Part shown: piece after piece, positions 55,298 to 63,764 of the stretch
Numbering within the stretch: the stretch's first letter is position 1
Layout of the letters: every line of letters starts with the position of its first letter
Assembly: GCF_004522105.1 (NCBI RefSeq)
Contig: NZ_SPUJ01000003.1
Location: forward strand, 806,001 to 870,000
DNA: 64,000 bases
Reading direction: 5' to 3'
Source: Nocardioides sp. 1609
Lineage (GTDB): Bacteria > Actinomycetota > Actinomycetes > Propionibacteriales > Nocardioidaceae
The notes under the pieces: generated by a model
Told to the model about the DNA's origin: nothing
Database searches by the model: none
What the model saw: the letters and a program-made list of their open reading frames with translations, nothing else
Program-made: the position numbers and the translations under genes

Positions 55298-55971
55298 TGG
55301 CCCGCATCCTCATCGTCGAGGACGAGGCGCGCATCGCGTCCTTCGTCGCCAAGGGCCTGCGCTCCGAGGGCCACGTCGCCACCATCGCCGCCGACGGGCC
55401 CACCGGGCTCGACGAGGTGCTGAGCGGCGCCCACGACCTCGTCGTCCTCGACATCGGGCTCCCGGGCATCGACGGGTTCGACGTCCTCGAGCAGCTGCGG
55501 GCGCAGGGCTCCCGCATCCCGGTCATCGTGCTGACGGCGCGCGACTCGGTCAGCGACACGGTGCTCGCGCTGGAGGGCGGCGCCGACGACTACATGCCGA
55601 AGCCGTTCCGGTTCGCCGAGCTGCTGGCCCGGATCCGGCTCCGGCTCCGTCAGCACGGCGCCGGGGAGGGCGGCGCGAGCGTGCGCGAGGTGCTGGAGGC
55701 CGGCGGCGTCCGCCTCGACCTCCGCACCCGCCGGGCGACCACGGGTGGGCGCGACGTCGACCTGTCGGCGCGCGAGTTCACCCTCGCCGAGACGTTCATG
55801 CTGAACGCCGGCAACGTGCTCTCGCGCGAGCAGCTCCTCGACCACGTCTGGGGTCTCGACTTCGACCCCGGGTCCAACGTCGTCGACGTCTACGTCGGCT
55901 ACCTGCGCAAGAAGTTCGGCGCCCAGACCATCGCGACGGTGCGCGGGATGGGTTACCGCTTCAACGCGTGA
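55297..55971 (+). CDS. OmpR-family response regulator
   Basis: A 224-residue regulator. The receiver has acidic residues in IVEDEARI, phospho-Asp52 in VVLDIGLPG, Thr in VLTARD and Lys in MPKPFRFAELLARI. The C-terminal winged-helix DNA-binding domain (~125-224) ends VDVYVGYLRKKFGAQTIATVRGMGYRFNA. It is coupled to the kinase (TGATG, with CAGGAG upstream). I infer it binds the 11-bp-period boxes at 53178-53203 and 57445-57481, regulating its own operon and the convergent kinase operon. Confidence 0.94.
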   Translation: MARILIVEDEARIASFVAKGLRSEGHVATIAADGPTGLDEVLSGAHDLVVLDIGLPGIDGFDVLEQLRAQGSRIPVIVLTARDSVSDTVLALEGGADDYMPKPFRFAELLARIRLRLRQHGAGEGGASVREVLEAGGVRLDLRTRRATTGGRDVDLSAREFTLAETFMLNAGNVLSREQLLDHVWGLDFDPGSNVVDVYVGYLRKKFGAQTIATVRGMGYRFNA

Positions 55972-56010
55972 GCCCGGGACCCCGCCGGCGACCGGGTCCG
56001 GGGACGACGA

Positions 56011-56042
56011 CGCCCGGCCCCGAGCGGGCTCGGGGCCGGGCG
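56011..56042. terminator. Bidirectional terminator between regulator and kinase genes
   Basis: A 15-bp perfect stem CGCCCGGCCCCGAGC with a 2-base centre, between the convergent regulator gene (stop 55971) and Ser/Thr kinase gene (stop 56075). No T-tract on either strand. The strength of the stem and convergent position make termination its likely role. Confidence 0.7.
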
Positions 56043-56074
56043 GGTCTCCTCGGCGGCGGTCGCCGGCGACGTCG

Positions 56075-56962
56075 TCAGCGGCCGTTGACCTTGAAGGTCA
56101 GCCGGGCGGCGGGCTGGGCGGCGAGGACGGGCTCGAGGGCGTCGGCCACGTCGCGCGGCGCGGGACGGTCGGCCGGGTCGGGGCGCAGTGTCGCGTGGAG
56201 CACGTCGGCCACGGCGGCCGGGACGCCGTCCGGCAGGGTGTACGGCTCGTCGACGAGCTGCGGGAAGCGTGCCTCGGTGTCGGCGGCGTCCGGGTCGCCC
56301 TCGTCGAAGGGCCGGTAGCCGGCCACCGCGTGGAACAGCGTGGCACCGAGGCCCCAGACGTCGCTGGCGTGGCCGGGCAGCCCCCGCGCACCGGGACCGT
56401 CGCCGGGCAGGCACTGCTCGGGCGCCATGTAGAAGTCGGTGCCGATGGGCACCTCCAGCCGCGCCGCGCGCTCCCCCGGCCGGGCGACCGAGAGGTCGAT
56501 CAGCCGCGCCGGAGCGCCCATGATGACGTTGCTGGGCTTGATGTCGAGGTGGCAGACGTCGACGTGGCGGAAGTAGTGCAGCGCCGAGGCCAGGTCGATC
56601 GCCAGGGGCAGGTACTGCTGCTCGGAGAGCCGGCCGGTACGCCGGATCAGGCTCGAGAGCCGCGGCCCGTCGATGTTCTCGAGGACGACGTGCGGCCGGT
56701 CGCCGTCCAGCTGGTGCCGCAGCCCCCGGACGACGACCGGGTGGTTGACCCGGGCGAGGGCGCGGACCTCCCGGTCGAGGCCGCGCAGGCTGCTCGGGTC
56801 CTCGACCTGGTCGGGCCGGACGATCTTCACCACGACCGGTGCGAGGGTGATCTCGTCGAACGCGAGGTAGGCCTCGTAGGCCGACCCGCCCCCGAGCAGC
56901 CGCATCGCGGTCAGCTCGGGGGTGATCGGGTCTCCCTCACGGAGCCGCCAGCCGGCGGTCAA
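56075..56962 (-). CDS. Soluble Ser/Thr protein kinase (non-RD)
   Basis: A 295-residue kinase-only protein with no membrane segment or sensor domain. The Gly-rich loop is GGGSAYEAY (24-32), the ATP lysine is Lys46 in PVVVKIV, the catalytic loop is HLDIKPSN (His138, Asp140), the metal Asp is Asp156 in LIDLSVARP (DLS in place of DFG), and MAPEQC is the APE motif. HLD in place of HRD makes it a non-RD kinase. The start is TTG at 56962, overlapping the stop of the upstream gene (TTGA), so translation depends on that gene. The partner is unknown. Confidence 0.88.
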   Translation of the reverse strand: MTAGWRLREGDPITPELTAMRLLGGGSAYEAYLAFDEITLAPVVVKIVRPDQVEDPSSLRGLDREVRALARVNHPVVVRGLRHQLDGDRPHVVLENIDGPRLSSLIRRTGRLSEQQYLPLAIDLASALHYFRHVDVCHLDIKPSNVIMGAPARLIDLSVARPGERAARLEVPIGTDFYMAPEQCLPGDGPGARGLPGHASDVWGLGATLFHAVAGYRPFDEGDPDAADTEARFPQLVDEPYTLPDGVPAAVADVLHATLRPDPADRPAPRDVADALEPVLAAQPAARLTFKVNGR

Positions 56963-57378
56963 CGGCGGGTGTTGTGGCGCGAGCGGTCGTTGGTCTGGTT
57001 GGCCGACCAGTCGCGGGTGCGGTCGCCGCCGTCCCGGGTCCAGTCGTTGACCCGGCGCTCGCGGCTGTCGTCCCGGCCGGTCCGGGTGCCGGTGCCGGTG
57101 CCGTCGTTGCGGCTGCGCGAGTTCGTGTTGGTGCCGCCGCGGGTGTTGGTGTTGGTGTCCCTGGTCCGGGTGTCGGTGTCGCGGGCGTTGGTGTCGTCGT
57201 CGTCGTCGTCGGCGACCAGCACGACCTCGAGGGTGTCCTCGTCGCGCTTGACGACGTCGGCGGGGCCGTCGGTGACGGCGGGGGCGGCGGTCGCGCCGGA
57301 GGTGGGCAGCGACATCAGGCCGGCCGCGACGAGGCCGGCGACGCCGAGGGTGCCGAACGAGAGCGTGGTGATCTTCAT
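56959..57378 (-). CDS. Secreted Asn/Thr/Arg/Asp-rich low-complexity protein
   Basis: A 139-residue protein with a signal peptide (MKITTLSFGTLGVAGLVAAG, cleavage near ATAAPA). The mature chain begins DVVKRDEDTLEVVLVADDDDDD and then becomes a ~75-residue disordered stretch of Thr, Asn, Arg, Asp and Gly (DTDTRTRDTNTNTRGGTNTN). I recognise no family. The ATG at 57378 has GGAAAGG upstream. It is the first gene of an operon with the Ser/Thr kinase, and its promoter carries the same regulator box as the Asp-rich gene. Confidence 0.78.
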   Translation of the reverse strand: MKITTLSFGTLGVAGLVAAGLMSLPTSGATAAPAVTDGPADVVKRDEDTLEVVLVADDDDDDTNARDTDTRTRDTNTNTRGGTNTNSRSRNDGTGTGTRTGRDDSRERRVNDWTRDGGDRTRDWSANQTNDRSRHNTRR

Positions 57379-57444
57379 GGTGGTGGTGCCTTTCCGGTGG
57401 AGGCCGCGGTCCGGCCTCGATGCCCAGAACTCTGCTGGGCCGCG

Positions 57445-57481
57445 GTGAGGTGTCCGTGAGGTCGTGATGAGAGGTCTCTCA
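57445..57481 (-). promoter_or_regulatory. Candidate OmpR-type regulator box, site 2
   Basis: Read on the minus strand it starts TGAGAGACCTCTCA, identical to site 1 over 14 bases. Hexamers TCTCAT, CCTCAC and CCTCAC follow with starts exactly 11 bp apart; the second falls in the same position as in site 1. It lies 67 bp upstream of the ATG at 57378 and 37 bp upstream of the divergent DUF3467 gene. Confidence 0.65.
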
Positions 57482-57517
57482 CCGAGGTCCTTCACCTCCG
57501 GTCGGCATGATGTGTCC

Positions 57518-57817
57518 ATGAGCGACGACCTGCCGACCGCCTTCAACATCACCGTCCCCCCGGAGCACCTGGAGGGGCACTACGCCGACTTCGCGAGCGT
57601 GTGGCACAACAACGAGACCTTCATCCTCGACTTCGTCTCGATGAGCCGGCCGCCGGCGCCGACCCGCAACGACGACGGGACCTCGGTGGCCCGGGTCGAC
57701 GCCCAGGTCGTGACCCGGGTGCGGATCCCCGCCGCCCAGGTGTGGGAGGTCATGAAGGCCCTGCAGACCCAGCTCGGGCAGTGGGAGTCCGAGCACCCCG
57801 AGCGACGTCAGTCCTGA
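57518..57817 (+). CDS. DUF3467 protein
   Basis: A 99-residue soluble protein of the DUF3467 family, recognisable from YADFASVWHNNETFILDFVSM and a C-terminal RIPAAQVWEVMKALQTQLGQWE. Function unknown; members are small beta-sandwich proteins present across bacteria and archaea. The ATG at 57518 is chosen because conservation begins at MSDDLPTAFNI. It follows CATGAT at leaderless spacing. The 3' end is 21 bases from the convergent tRNA gene. Confidence 0.88.
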   Translation: MSDDLPTAFNITVPPEHLEGHYADFASVWHNNETFILDFVSMSRPPAPTRNDDGTSVARVDAQVVTRVRIPAAQVWEVMKALQTQLGQWESEHPERRQS

Positions 57818-57837
57818 GCCCGGACAATCAGGGAGGG

Positions 57838-57909
57838 TGGGCGCGGAGGGGATCGAACCCCCGACCACTTCGTTGTAAGCGAAGCGCTCTACCGCTGAGC
57901 TACACGCCC
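57838..57909 (-). tRNA. tRNA-Val (anticodon TAC)
   Basis: A 72-base cloverleaf. Acceptor GGGCGTG/CGCGCCC (one G-U), D arm GCTC/GAGC, anticodon stem CTTCG/CGAAG with loop CTTACAA (anticodon UAC, reading GUA), and T arm GGGGG-TTCGATC-CCCTC. Discriminator A, CCA not encoded. Possible -10 TAGGCT on the minus strand at 57919-57924. Confidence 0.95.
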
Positions 57910-57945
57910 GCGCCGGTGAGCCTACAAGTGGCGACCGGGAGCTGA

Positions 57946-57992
57946 GGAAAAAGAGTTGAACCGCCGGCGTCTCGGGTCGCCAGCGGTTCAAC
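57946..57992 (-). terminator. Intrinsic terminator of the acyl-CoA synthetase/peroxiredoxin operon
   Basis: Arms GTTGAACCGC and GCGGTTCAAC, extended by CGGCG/CGCCA to a 15-bp stem with one mismatch and an 8-base loop. On the minus strand it is followed by TCTTTTTCC. This is the clearest rho-independent terminator in the window. The rest of 57910-58063 holds only this and the tRNA promoter. Confidence 0.85.
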
Positions 57993-58063
57993 GGGAAAAG
58001 AGTACTCGCCACGAGCGGGTGGTCAACCCGCTGCCCGAAAGCTCGCCCACCGGTCCAGACCGG

Positions 58064-58531
58064 TCAGGCCACGGCGGCGCGCAGCTGGCGCAGGTGCTCG
58101 TCGAGGTCACGGACCTCCGGCATCGCGTTGTGGACCGCCCAGCGCAGCACGCCGTCGCGGTCGACGACGTAGGAGGAGCGCCGCGGACACCCCCGCTCCT
58201 CGTCGAGGACGCCGTAGGCCGCGGTGACCTCGCCGTGCGGCCAGAAGTCGCTGAGGAGCGGGAAGTTGAGGCCGTCCTGGTCGGCGAAGGCGCGCTGGGC
58301 GTAGACCGGGTCGCAGGAGATCCCGAGGACCTCGGTGTCGAAGGTGAGGAACTCGTCCAGCCGGTCGCGGATGCCGGCCATCTCGCCGGTGCACACGCCC
58401 GAGAACGCGAACGGGTAGAACAGGATCGCGACCGCCTTGCGGCCCCGGAACGCCGACAGCGTGACGTCCTGGCCGAACTGGTCGCGCAGCGTGAAGTCGG
58501 GGGCCGCGCCCCCCAGGCGAAGACCGTTCAC
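58064..58531 (-). CDS. AhpE-type peroxiredoxin
   Basis: A 155-residue thiol peroxidase. Peroxidatic Cys47 is in FAFSGVCTGEMAG, the PxxxTxxC-like site of the AhpE subgroup. FPLLSDFWPHGEVTAAYGV matches the M. tuberculosis AhpE pattern, and a further Cys lies in GISCDP. It reduces hydrogen or organic peroxides, with the reductant unknown. The GTG overlaps the acyl-CoA synthetase stop by four bases, so it is the second gene of that operon and ends at a strong terminator. Confidence 0.93.
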   Translation of the reverse strand: MNGLRLGGAAPDFTLRDQFGQDVTLSAFRGRKAVAILFYPFAFSGVCTGEMAGIRDRLDEFLTFDTEVLGISCDPVYAQRAFADQDGLNFPLLSDFWPHGEVTAAYGVLDEERGCPRRSSYVVDRDGVLRWAVHNAMPEVRDLDEHLRQLRAAVA

Positions 58532-60189
58532 GCCCGCTCGTCCCCGTCGCTCGCGCGCTCGTCCTCGCCGTGGTGGACCAGGTCGCGCTTGAGCACCTTG
58601 CCGGTGGCGTTGCGCGGCAGCTCGTCGAGGAAGACGATCTCGCGGGGCACCTTGTAGCGCGCGAGGTTCTGCTTGACCCAGTTCTTCAGGTCGTCCTCGT
58701 CGAGGTCGCCCCGGGCGTCGGCGGTGAGGACGACGAACGCGCGGAGCCTGGTGCCGAAGTCGTCGTCGTCGACACCGATCGCGGCCACCTCGGTGACGGC
58801 GTCGTGGCGGGCGAGGCAGTCCTCGACCTCCTGGGGGAAGACGTTCTCGCCGCCGGAGACGATCATCTCGTCGTCGCGACCCTCGACGAACAACCGGCCG
58901 TCGTCGTCGAGGCGACCGACGTCGCCCGAGGACATCAGCCCGTCGACGACCTCCTTGTGGCCGCCCCCGGTGTAGCCCTCGAAGAGCAGCCCGTTGCCGA
59001 CGAAGATCCGTCCCGTCGTACCGGCGGCGACCTCCCGGCCGTCGTCGTCGAGGATCTTCACGACGGTGGCGTACGGCGGGCGCCCGGCCGTGCCGGGGTC
59101 CTCGCGCAGGTCGGCGGGGCCGGCGACGGCGGCGTAGGCCACCTCCGTCGAGCCGTAGGTGGAGTAGAGGTTGTCGCCGAAGCGGTCCATCCACGTCGTC
59201 GCGAGGTCGCCGGGCAGCGCCGAGCCGGAGCTCGCGACCACGGCGAGCGTGGGCAGGTCGTAGCGGTCGAGCGTCTCGGCCGGCAACCCCAGCACGCGCT
59301 GCAGCATGACCGGGATCACCGCCGCCGACTCGCAACGACCGTCCCGGACGGTGCGCAGGAAGTCCTCGGGGTCGAAGCGGCGGCGCAGCACCACGGTCGA
59401 GCCGAGGAGCATCGCCAGCGCCAGGTGGGCGAAGCCCCAGGTGTGGAACAGCGGGGCGGCGACGTGGGTGCGCCAGCCCTCGCGCAGCGGGATCGAGCCC
59501 AGCAGCGACACGGCGGCCTCGACCCCGGCCTCGCTGCGCGGGGCGCCCTTCGGCGTCCCGGTGGTGCCGGAGGTGAGGATGATGATCCGGCCGTGCTGGG
59601 CCGGCGGGCTGAGGTCGGTGCGGTCACGGCCCTCGATGAGCGACTCGAGCGTCGGCACGTCGCCGCGCGCGGCGTCGTCGTCGACCCAGGCCACGACGCG
59701 GAGCCCGACCGAGGCCTCCTCGACCAGTCCGGTGAACTCCTGGTCGTGGATCAGCACCGTGGGGCGGTCGCGCTCGAGCACCTCGACGAGCTGCGGACCC
59801 GCGAAGGCGGTGTTGAGGTAGATGATGTCGGCCCCGAGCTTGGCGACCGCGATGCTCGCGTCGATGAAGCCGCGGTGGTTGCGGCACATCAGGGCGACGG
59901 AGTCGCCCTCGCCGACGCCCCGCTCGCGCAGGGCGTGGGCCAGGGCGTTGGACCGCGCGTGCAGCTCGCCGAAGGTGAGCTCCCCGAGCTCGTCGACCAG
60001 GCCCACCCGCTCGGGCACCCGCAGCGCCAGCGAGGCGAAGCCGCCCGCCGGTCCGGTGCCCCACTGCCGGAGCGTGCGCGCCAGGCGCGCGAGGGTCAGC
60101 GGCGAGTAGGGGCGGATGATCCCGGCCCGTCCGAGCACCTTCAGGGAGGTACCGGCCGCGGTGACGCCGGTCGTCAGCTTCTGGAGCAC
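58528..60189 (-). CDS. Acyl-CoA synthetase (AMP-forming)
   Basis: A 553-residue ANL-superfamily ligase, related to but distinct from the one at 51.5 kb. The P-loop is LTSGTTGTPKGAP, with YSTYGSTEVAY at A5, GLMSSGDVGRLDDDGRLFVEGR at A8, and A10 lysine in NATGKVLKRDL. The N-terminal ~60 residues include a basic helix (TLARLARTLRQWGTGPA) seen in mycobacterial FadD2/FadD12-like proteins. GTG start with TAGGCT seven bases upstream (60197-60202). The substrate is unknown, probably a fatty acid. Confidence 0.93.
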   Translation of the reverse strand: MLQKLTTGVTAAGTSLKVLGRAGIIRPYSPLTLARLARTLRQWGTGPAGGFASLALRVPERVGLVDELGELTFGELHARSNALAHALRERGVGEGDSVALMCRNHRGFIDASIAVAKLGADIIYLNTAFAGPQLVEVLERDRPTVLIHDQEFTGLVEEASVGLRVVAWVDDDAARGDVPTLESLIEGRDRTDLSPPAQHGRIIILTSGTTGTPKGAPRSEAGVEAAVSLLGSIPLREGWRTHVAAPLFHTWGFAHLALAMLLGSTVVLRRRFDPEDFLRTVRDGRCESAAVIPVMLQRVLGLPAETLDRYDLPTLAVVASSGSALPGDLATTWMDRFGDNLYSTYGSTEVAYAAVAGPADLREDPGTAGRPPYATVVKILDDDGREVAAGTTGRIFVGNGLLFEGYTGGGHKEVVDGLMSSGDVGRLDDDGRLFVEGRDDEMIVSGGENVFPQEVEDCLARHDAVTEVAAIGVDDDDFGTRLRAFVVLTADARGDLDEDDLKNWVKQNLARYKVPREIVFLDELPRNATGKVLKRDLVHHGEDERASDGDERA

Positions 60190-60222
60190 GGGCCCCAGCC
60201 TAGGGATGGTGCCGTCGCTGGC

Positions 60223-60660
60223 TCACGCGGGCGTCTTGGGCGCGACGAGCCGGGTCGCGGCCCAGTCCTTGCTGACGGAGGCCGAGATCGTCTGGGAGAG
60301 CCCGGCGATCGGGGCGGCCTCGGCGATGTCGGCGGCGTCGACGGCGTTGGGGCGCCCGATCTTCGGGGTCAGTAGCCAGATCGCGCCGCCGCCCACGAGG
60401 TCGGTGAGCGCCTCGACGAGCCCGTCGACCAGGTCGCCGTCCTCGTCGCGCCACCAGAGGACGACGGCGTCGACGACGTTGCCGTAGTCGCCGTCGACCA
60501 TGTCGGCGTCGAGGGTGTCCTCGATCGCGACCCGGAGGTCGTCGTCGGTGTCGTTGTCCCAGCCGAGCTCCTGGACGACCATCCCGGCGGTGAGGCCGAG
60601 ACGTTCGGCGTGGTCGGTCTGGCCAGACTGCGTGGTGCCGCCATCGGCGGTCGAGCTCAC
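60223..60660 (-). CDS. DUF3052 protein
   Basis: A 145-residue protein of the actinobacterial DUF3052 family, with RLGLTAGMVVQELGWDNDTDDDL, DYGNVVDAVVLWWRDEDGDLVD and IWLLTPKIGRPNAVDAADI. Function is not established. It is commonly found next to aceE in this phylum, as here, where it is divergent from it. The GTG at 60660 has GGAGGA upstream. Confidence 0.9.
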   Translation of the reverse strand: MSSTADGGTTQSGQTDHAERLGLTAGMVVQELGWDNDTDDDLRVAIEDTLDADMVDGDYGNVVDAVVLWWRDEDGDLVDGLVEALTDLVGGGAIWLLTPKIGRPNAVDAADIAEAAPIAGLSQTISASVSKDWAATRLVAPKTPA

Positions 60661-60870
60661 TGAACGTCCTCCATCGGGGTTGCCGGACGCGCCTGCGGGT
60701 GGGCGGGGCGCGCGGGTGCTGGCCCGTAGTCCATCGGAGAAGGGCGCACACTGCAAGCGCCCGGTGGGTGGGCGCCCGATCCATGGACAGTCGCGACCCC
60801 GTCCGAGTGCTACCGACCGGTAGGGATCCCGCGGATTTTCCGGCCACCGCGCGCGTGCGACGATGCACCT

Positions 60871-63705
60871 GTGAGCGGCGAGACATCCTCCACCCCAGAC
60901 AGCGTCGACACCGGCGACAGCACCGGTAGCGACACCAGCAGCCGACGATCCGGCTCGACCCCCGCGGTGATCCACGAAGGCCTGCCGACCCAGCTTCCCG
61001 ACATCGACCCCGACGAGACCCGCGACTGGCTCGACTCGTTCGACGCCATGCTCGACGAGCGTGGTCGCGACCGCGCCCGCTACGTCATGCTGCGGCTGCT
61101 CGAGCGCGCCCGCGAGACGCAGGTCGGCGTCCCGGCGCTGCGCAGCACCGACTACATCAACACCATCCCGCCGGAGCGCGAGCCGTGGTTCCCCGGCGAC
61201 TACCACGTCGAGCAGCGGATCCGCGCGTTCCTGCGGTGGAACGCCGCCGTCATGGTCTCGAGCGCCAACCGCAAGGGTCTCGAGGTCGGCGGGCACATCG
61301 CCACCTACCAGTCCTCGGCGAGCCTCTACGAGGTCGGCTTCAACCACTTCTTCCGCGGCCAGGACCACCCGGGCGGCGGCGACCAGATCTTCATCCAGGG
61401 TCACGCCTCCCCCGGCATCTACGCCCGCGCGTTCCTCGAGGGCCGCCTCGACGAGCAGCAGCTCTACCGGTTCCGCCAGGAGGTCCAGCACGGACCGGGC
61501 GCCGGGTTGTCGTCGTACCCGCACCCGCGGCTGATGCCCGAGTTCTGGGAGTTCCCGACCGTCTCGATGGGCCTGACCGGCATCAACTCGATCTACCAGG
61601 CGCGCTTCAACCGCTACCTGCAGAACCGCGGCGTCAAGGACACCTCCGAGCAGCGCGTCTTCGCCTTCCTCGGCGACGGCGAGATGGCCGAGCCCGAGTC
61701 GCTCGGCGCGATCCGCATCGCCGCCCGCGAGGAGCTCGACAACCTCGTGTGGGTCGTCAACTGCAACCTGCAACAGCTCGACGGGCCGGTCACCGGCAAC
61801 GGCAAGATCATCCAGGAGCTCGAGGCCAACTTCCGTGGCGCCGGCTGGAACGTCATCAAGGTGATCTGGGGCCAGGGCTGGGACGACCTGCTGGCCCGCG
61901 ACGTCGACGGCGTCCTGGTCAACAAGATGAACTCCACGCCCGACGGCGACTTCCAGACCTTCTCGGTCGAGGACGGCGCCTACGTGCGGGAGAACTTCTT
62001 CGGGCCCGACCCGCGGCTGCGCCGGATGGTCGAGCACATGACCGACGGCCAGATCCAGAAGCTCCCGCGCGGTGGCCACGACTACCGCAAGGTCTACGCC
62101 GCCTTCGACGCCGCCACCAAGCACGTCGGGCAGCCGACGGTGATCCTGGCCAAGACGGTCAAGGGCTGGACGATCGACGCCCTCGAGGGCAAGAACGCCA
62201 CGCACCAGATGAAGAAGCTGACGCCGGACGACCTGAAGAAGTTCCGCGACCGGCTCTACCTGCCGATCTCCGACCGCGACCTCGAGCGCTCCTACGAGGA
62301 GACCGGCGCCGCGCCGTTCTTCCACCCGGGCGCCGACTCCCCCGAGATCGAGTACATGATGCAGCGCCGCCAGGAGCTCGGCGGCTCGATGCCGAAGCGC
62401 GAGGTGCGGGCGAAGTCGCTGAAGCTGCCCGGCGACGCGATGTACACCGAGCTCGCCAAGGGCGGCGGCAAGCACCCCGTGGCGACCACGATGGCCGCCG
62501 TCCGGCTGCTGCGCGACTGGATGAAGGACCCCGAGATCGGTCAGCGGATCGTCCCGATCGCCCCCGACGAGTACCGCACCTTCGGCATGGACTCGATGTT
62601 CCCGAGCGCGAAGGTCTACAACCCGGCCGGTCAGACCTACCAGTCGGTCGACCGCAAGCTGCTGCTGAAGTACACCGAGTCCGTCCAGGGCCAGATGCTG
62701 CACGAGGGCATCTCCGAGGCCGGCGCGATGGCCTCGGCGACGGCGGCCGGGTCGGCGTACTCGACGCACGGCGAGCACATGATCCCCTTCTACATCTTCT
62801 ACTCGATGTTCGGGTTCCAGCGCACCGGCGACTCGATCTGGGCGATGGCCGACCAGCTCGCCCGTGGCTTCCTCATCGGCGCCACCGCCGGTCGCACCAC
62901 GCTGACCGGCGAGGGCCTGCAGCACGCCGACGGCCACTCCCCGCTCCTCGCGGCGACCAACCCGGCGGTCGTGCACTACGACCCGGCGTTCGCCTACGAG
63001 ATGGCGCACGTGATGCGCTCGGGTCTCGAGCGGATGTACGGCACCGGCGGCCCCGACGGCAACGGGGAGAACGTGATCTTCTACATCACGGTCTACAACG
63101 AGCCGGTCGAGCAGCCGGCCCAGCCCGACGACGTCGACGTCGAGGGCATCCTGCGCGGCGTCCACCGGGTGTCGACGACCGACGGCGAGGGCCCCCGCGT
63201 CCAGCTGATGGCCTCCGGTGTCGCCTTCCCGTGGATCAAGGAGGCGGCGCGCCTGCTGTCGGAGGAGTGGGGCGTCCGGGCCGACACCTGGTCGGTCACC
63301 TCCTGGAACGAGCTGGCCCGTGACGCCGTGGCGTCCGAGGACCAGAACCTCCTGCACCCCGACGACGCCCCGCGCGTGCCCTACGTGACCTCGAAGCTCG
63401 AGGGCTCGGGCGGTCCGTTCGTCGCGGTCTCGGATTACATGGCGGCGGTCCCGCTGCAGATCGCGCGCTGGGTCCCCGGCGACTACTGCGTCCTGGGCGC
63501 CGACGGCTTCGGCTTCGCCGACACCCGCCCGGCCGCCCGGAGGTTCTTCAAGATCGACGCGCAGTCGGTCGTCGTCCGCTCGCTGCAGGCGCTCGCCGAC
63601 GCCGGCGAGATCGACCCGGCCGTGGTCGCCAAGGCCGCCGCGCAGTACCGCATCGACGACCCGACCGCCGTCAGCGACGTCAAGCAGGAGGGTGGCGCCG
63701 CCTGA
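60871..63705 (+). CDS. aceE: Pyruvate dehydrogenase E1 component, homodimeric type
   Basis: Thiamine-diphosphate enzyme decarboxylating pyruvate and passing the acetyl group to E2; 944 residues, the actinobacterial and enteric homodimeric form. It shows [37 protein letters not shown], the ThDP motif [14 protein letters not shown]...NCNLQQLDG, and the C-terminal domain with [13 protein letters not shown]. The GTG at 60871 lacks a ribosome site and follows GACGAT at 6-base spacing, so it may be leaderless. The 210-bp gap before it (60661-60870) holds the divergent promoters and no gene. E2 and E3 are not in the window. Confidence 0.97.
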   Translation: MSGETSSTPDSVDTGDSTGSDTSSRRSGSTPAVIHEGLPTQLPDIDPDETRDWLDSFDAMLDERGRDRARYVMLRLLERARETQVGVPALRSTDYINTIPPEREPWFPGDYHVEQRIRAFLRWNAAVMVSSANRKGLEVGGHIATYQSSASLYEVGFNHFFRGQDHPGGGDQIFIQGHASPGIYARAFLEGRLDEQQLYRFRQEVQHGPGAGLSSYPHPRLMPEFWEFPTVSMGLTGINSIYQARFNRYLQNRGVKDTSEQRVFAFLGDGEMAEPESLGAIRIAAREELDNLVWVVNCNLQQLDGPVTGNGKIIQELEANFRGAGWNVIKVIWGQGWDDLLARDVDGVLVNKMNSTPDGDFQTFSVEDGAYVRENFFGPDPRLRRMVEHMTDGQIQKLPRGGHDYRKVYAAFDAATKHVGQPTVILAKTVKGWTIDALEGKNATHQMKKLTPDDLKKFRDRLYLPISDRDLERSYEETGAAPFFHPGADSPEIEYMMQRRQELGGSMPKREVRAKSLKLPGDAMYTELAKGGGKHPVATTMAAVRLLRDWMKDPEIGQRIVPIAPDEYRTFGMDSMFPSAKVYNPAGQTYQSVDRKLLLKYTESVQGQMLHEGISEAGAMASATAAGSAYSTHGEHMIPFYIFYSMFGFQRTGDSIWAMADQLARGFLIGATAGRTTLTGEGLQHADGHSPLLAATNPAVVHYDPAFAYEMAHVMRSGLERMYGTGGPDGNGENVIFYITVYNEPVEQPAQPDDVDVEGILRGVHRVSTTDGEGPRVQLMASGVAFPWIKEAARLLSEEWGVRADTWSVTSWNELARDAVASEDQNLLHPDDAPRVPYVTSKLEGSGGPFVAVSDYMAAVPLQIARWVPGDYCVLGADGFGFADTRPAARRFFKIDAQSVVVRSLQALADAGEIDPAVVAKAAAQYRIDDPTAVSDVKQEGGAA

Positions 63706-63735
63706 CGAGGCACGGGTCAGGCGGGCCAGGGCCGG

Positions 63736-63764
63736 CCTGACCCGGACGAGTCGTCCGGGTCAGG
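63736..63764. terminator. Bidirectional terminator between aceE and the hydrolase gene
   Basis: CCTGACCCGGAC with its complement around GAGTC, 30 bases after the aceE stop and touching the stop codon of the convergent hydrolase gene. Confidence 0.75.
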
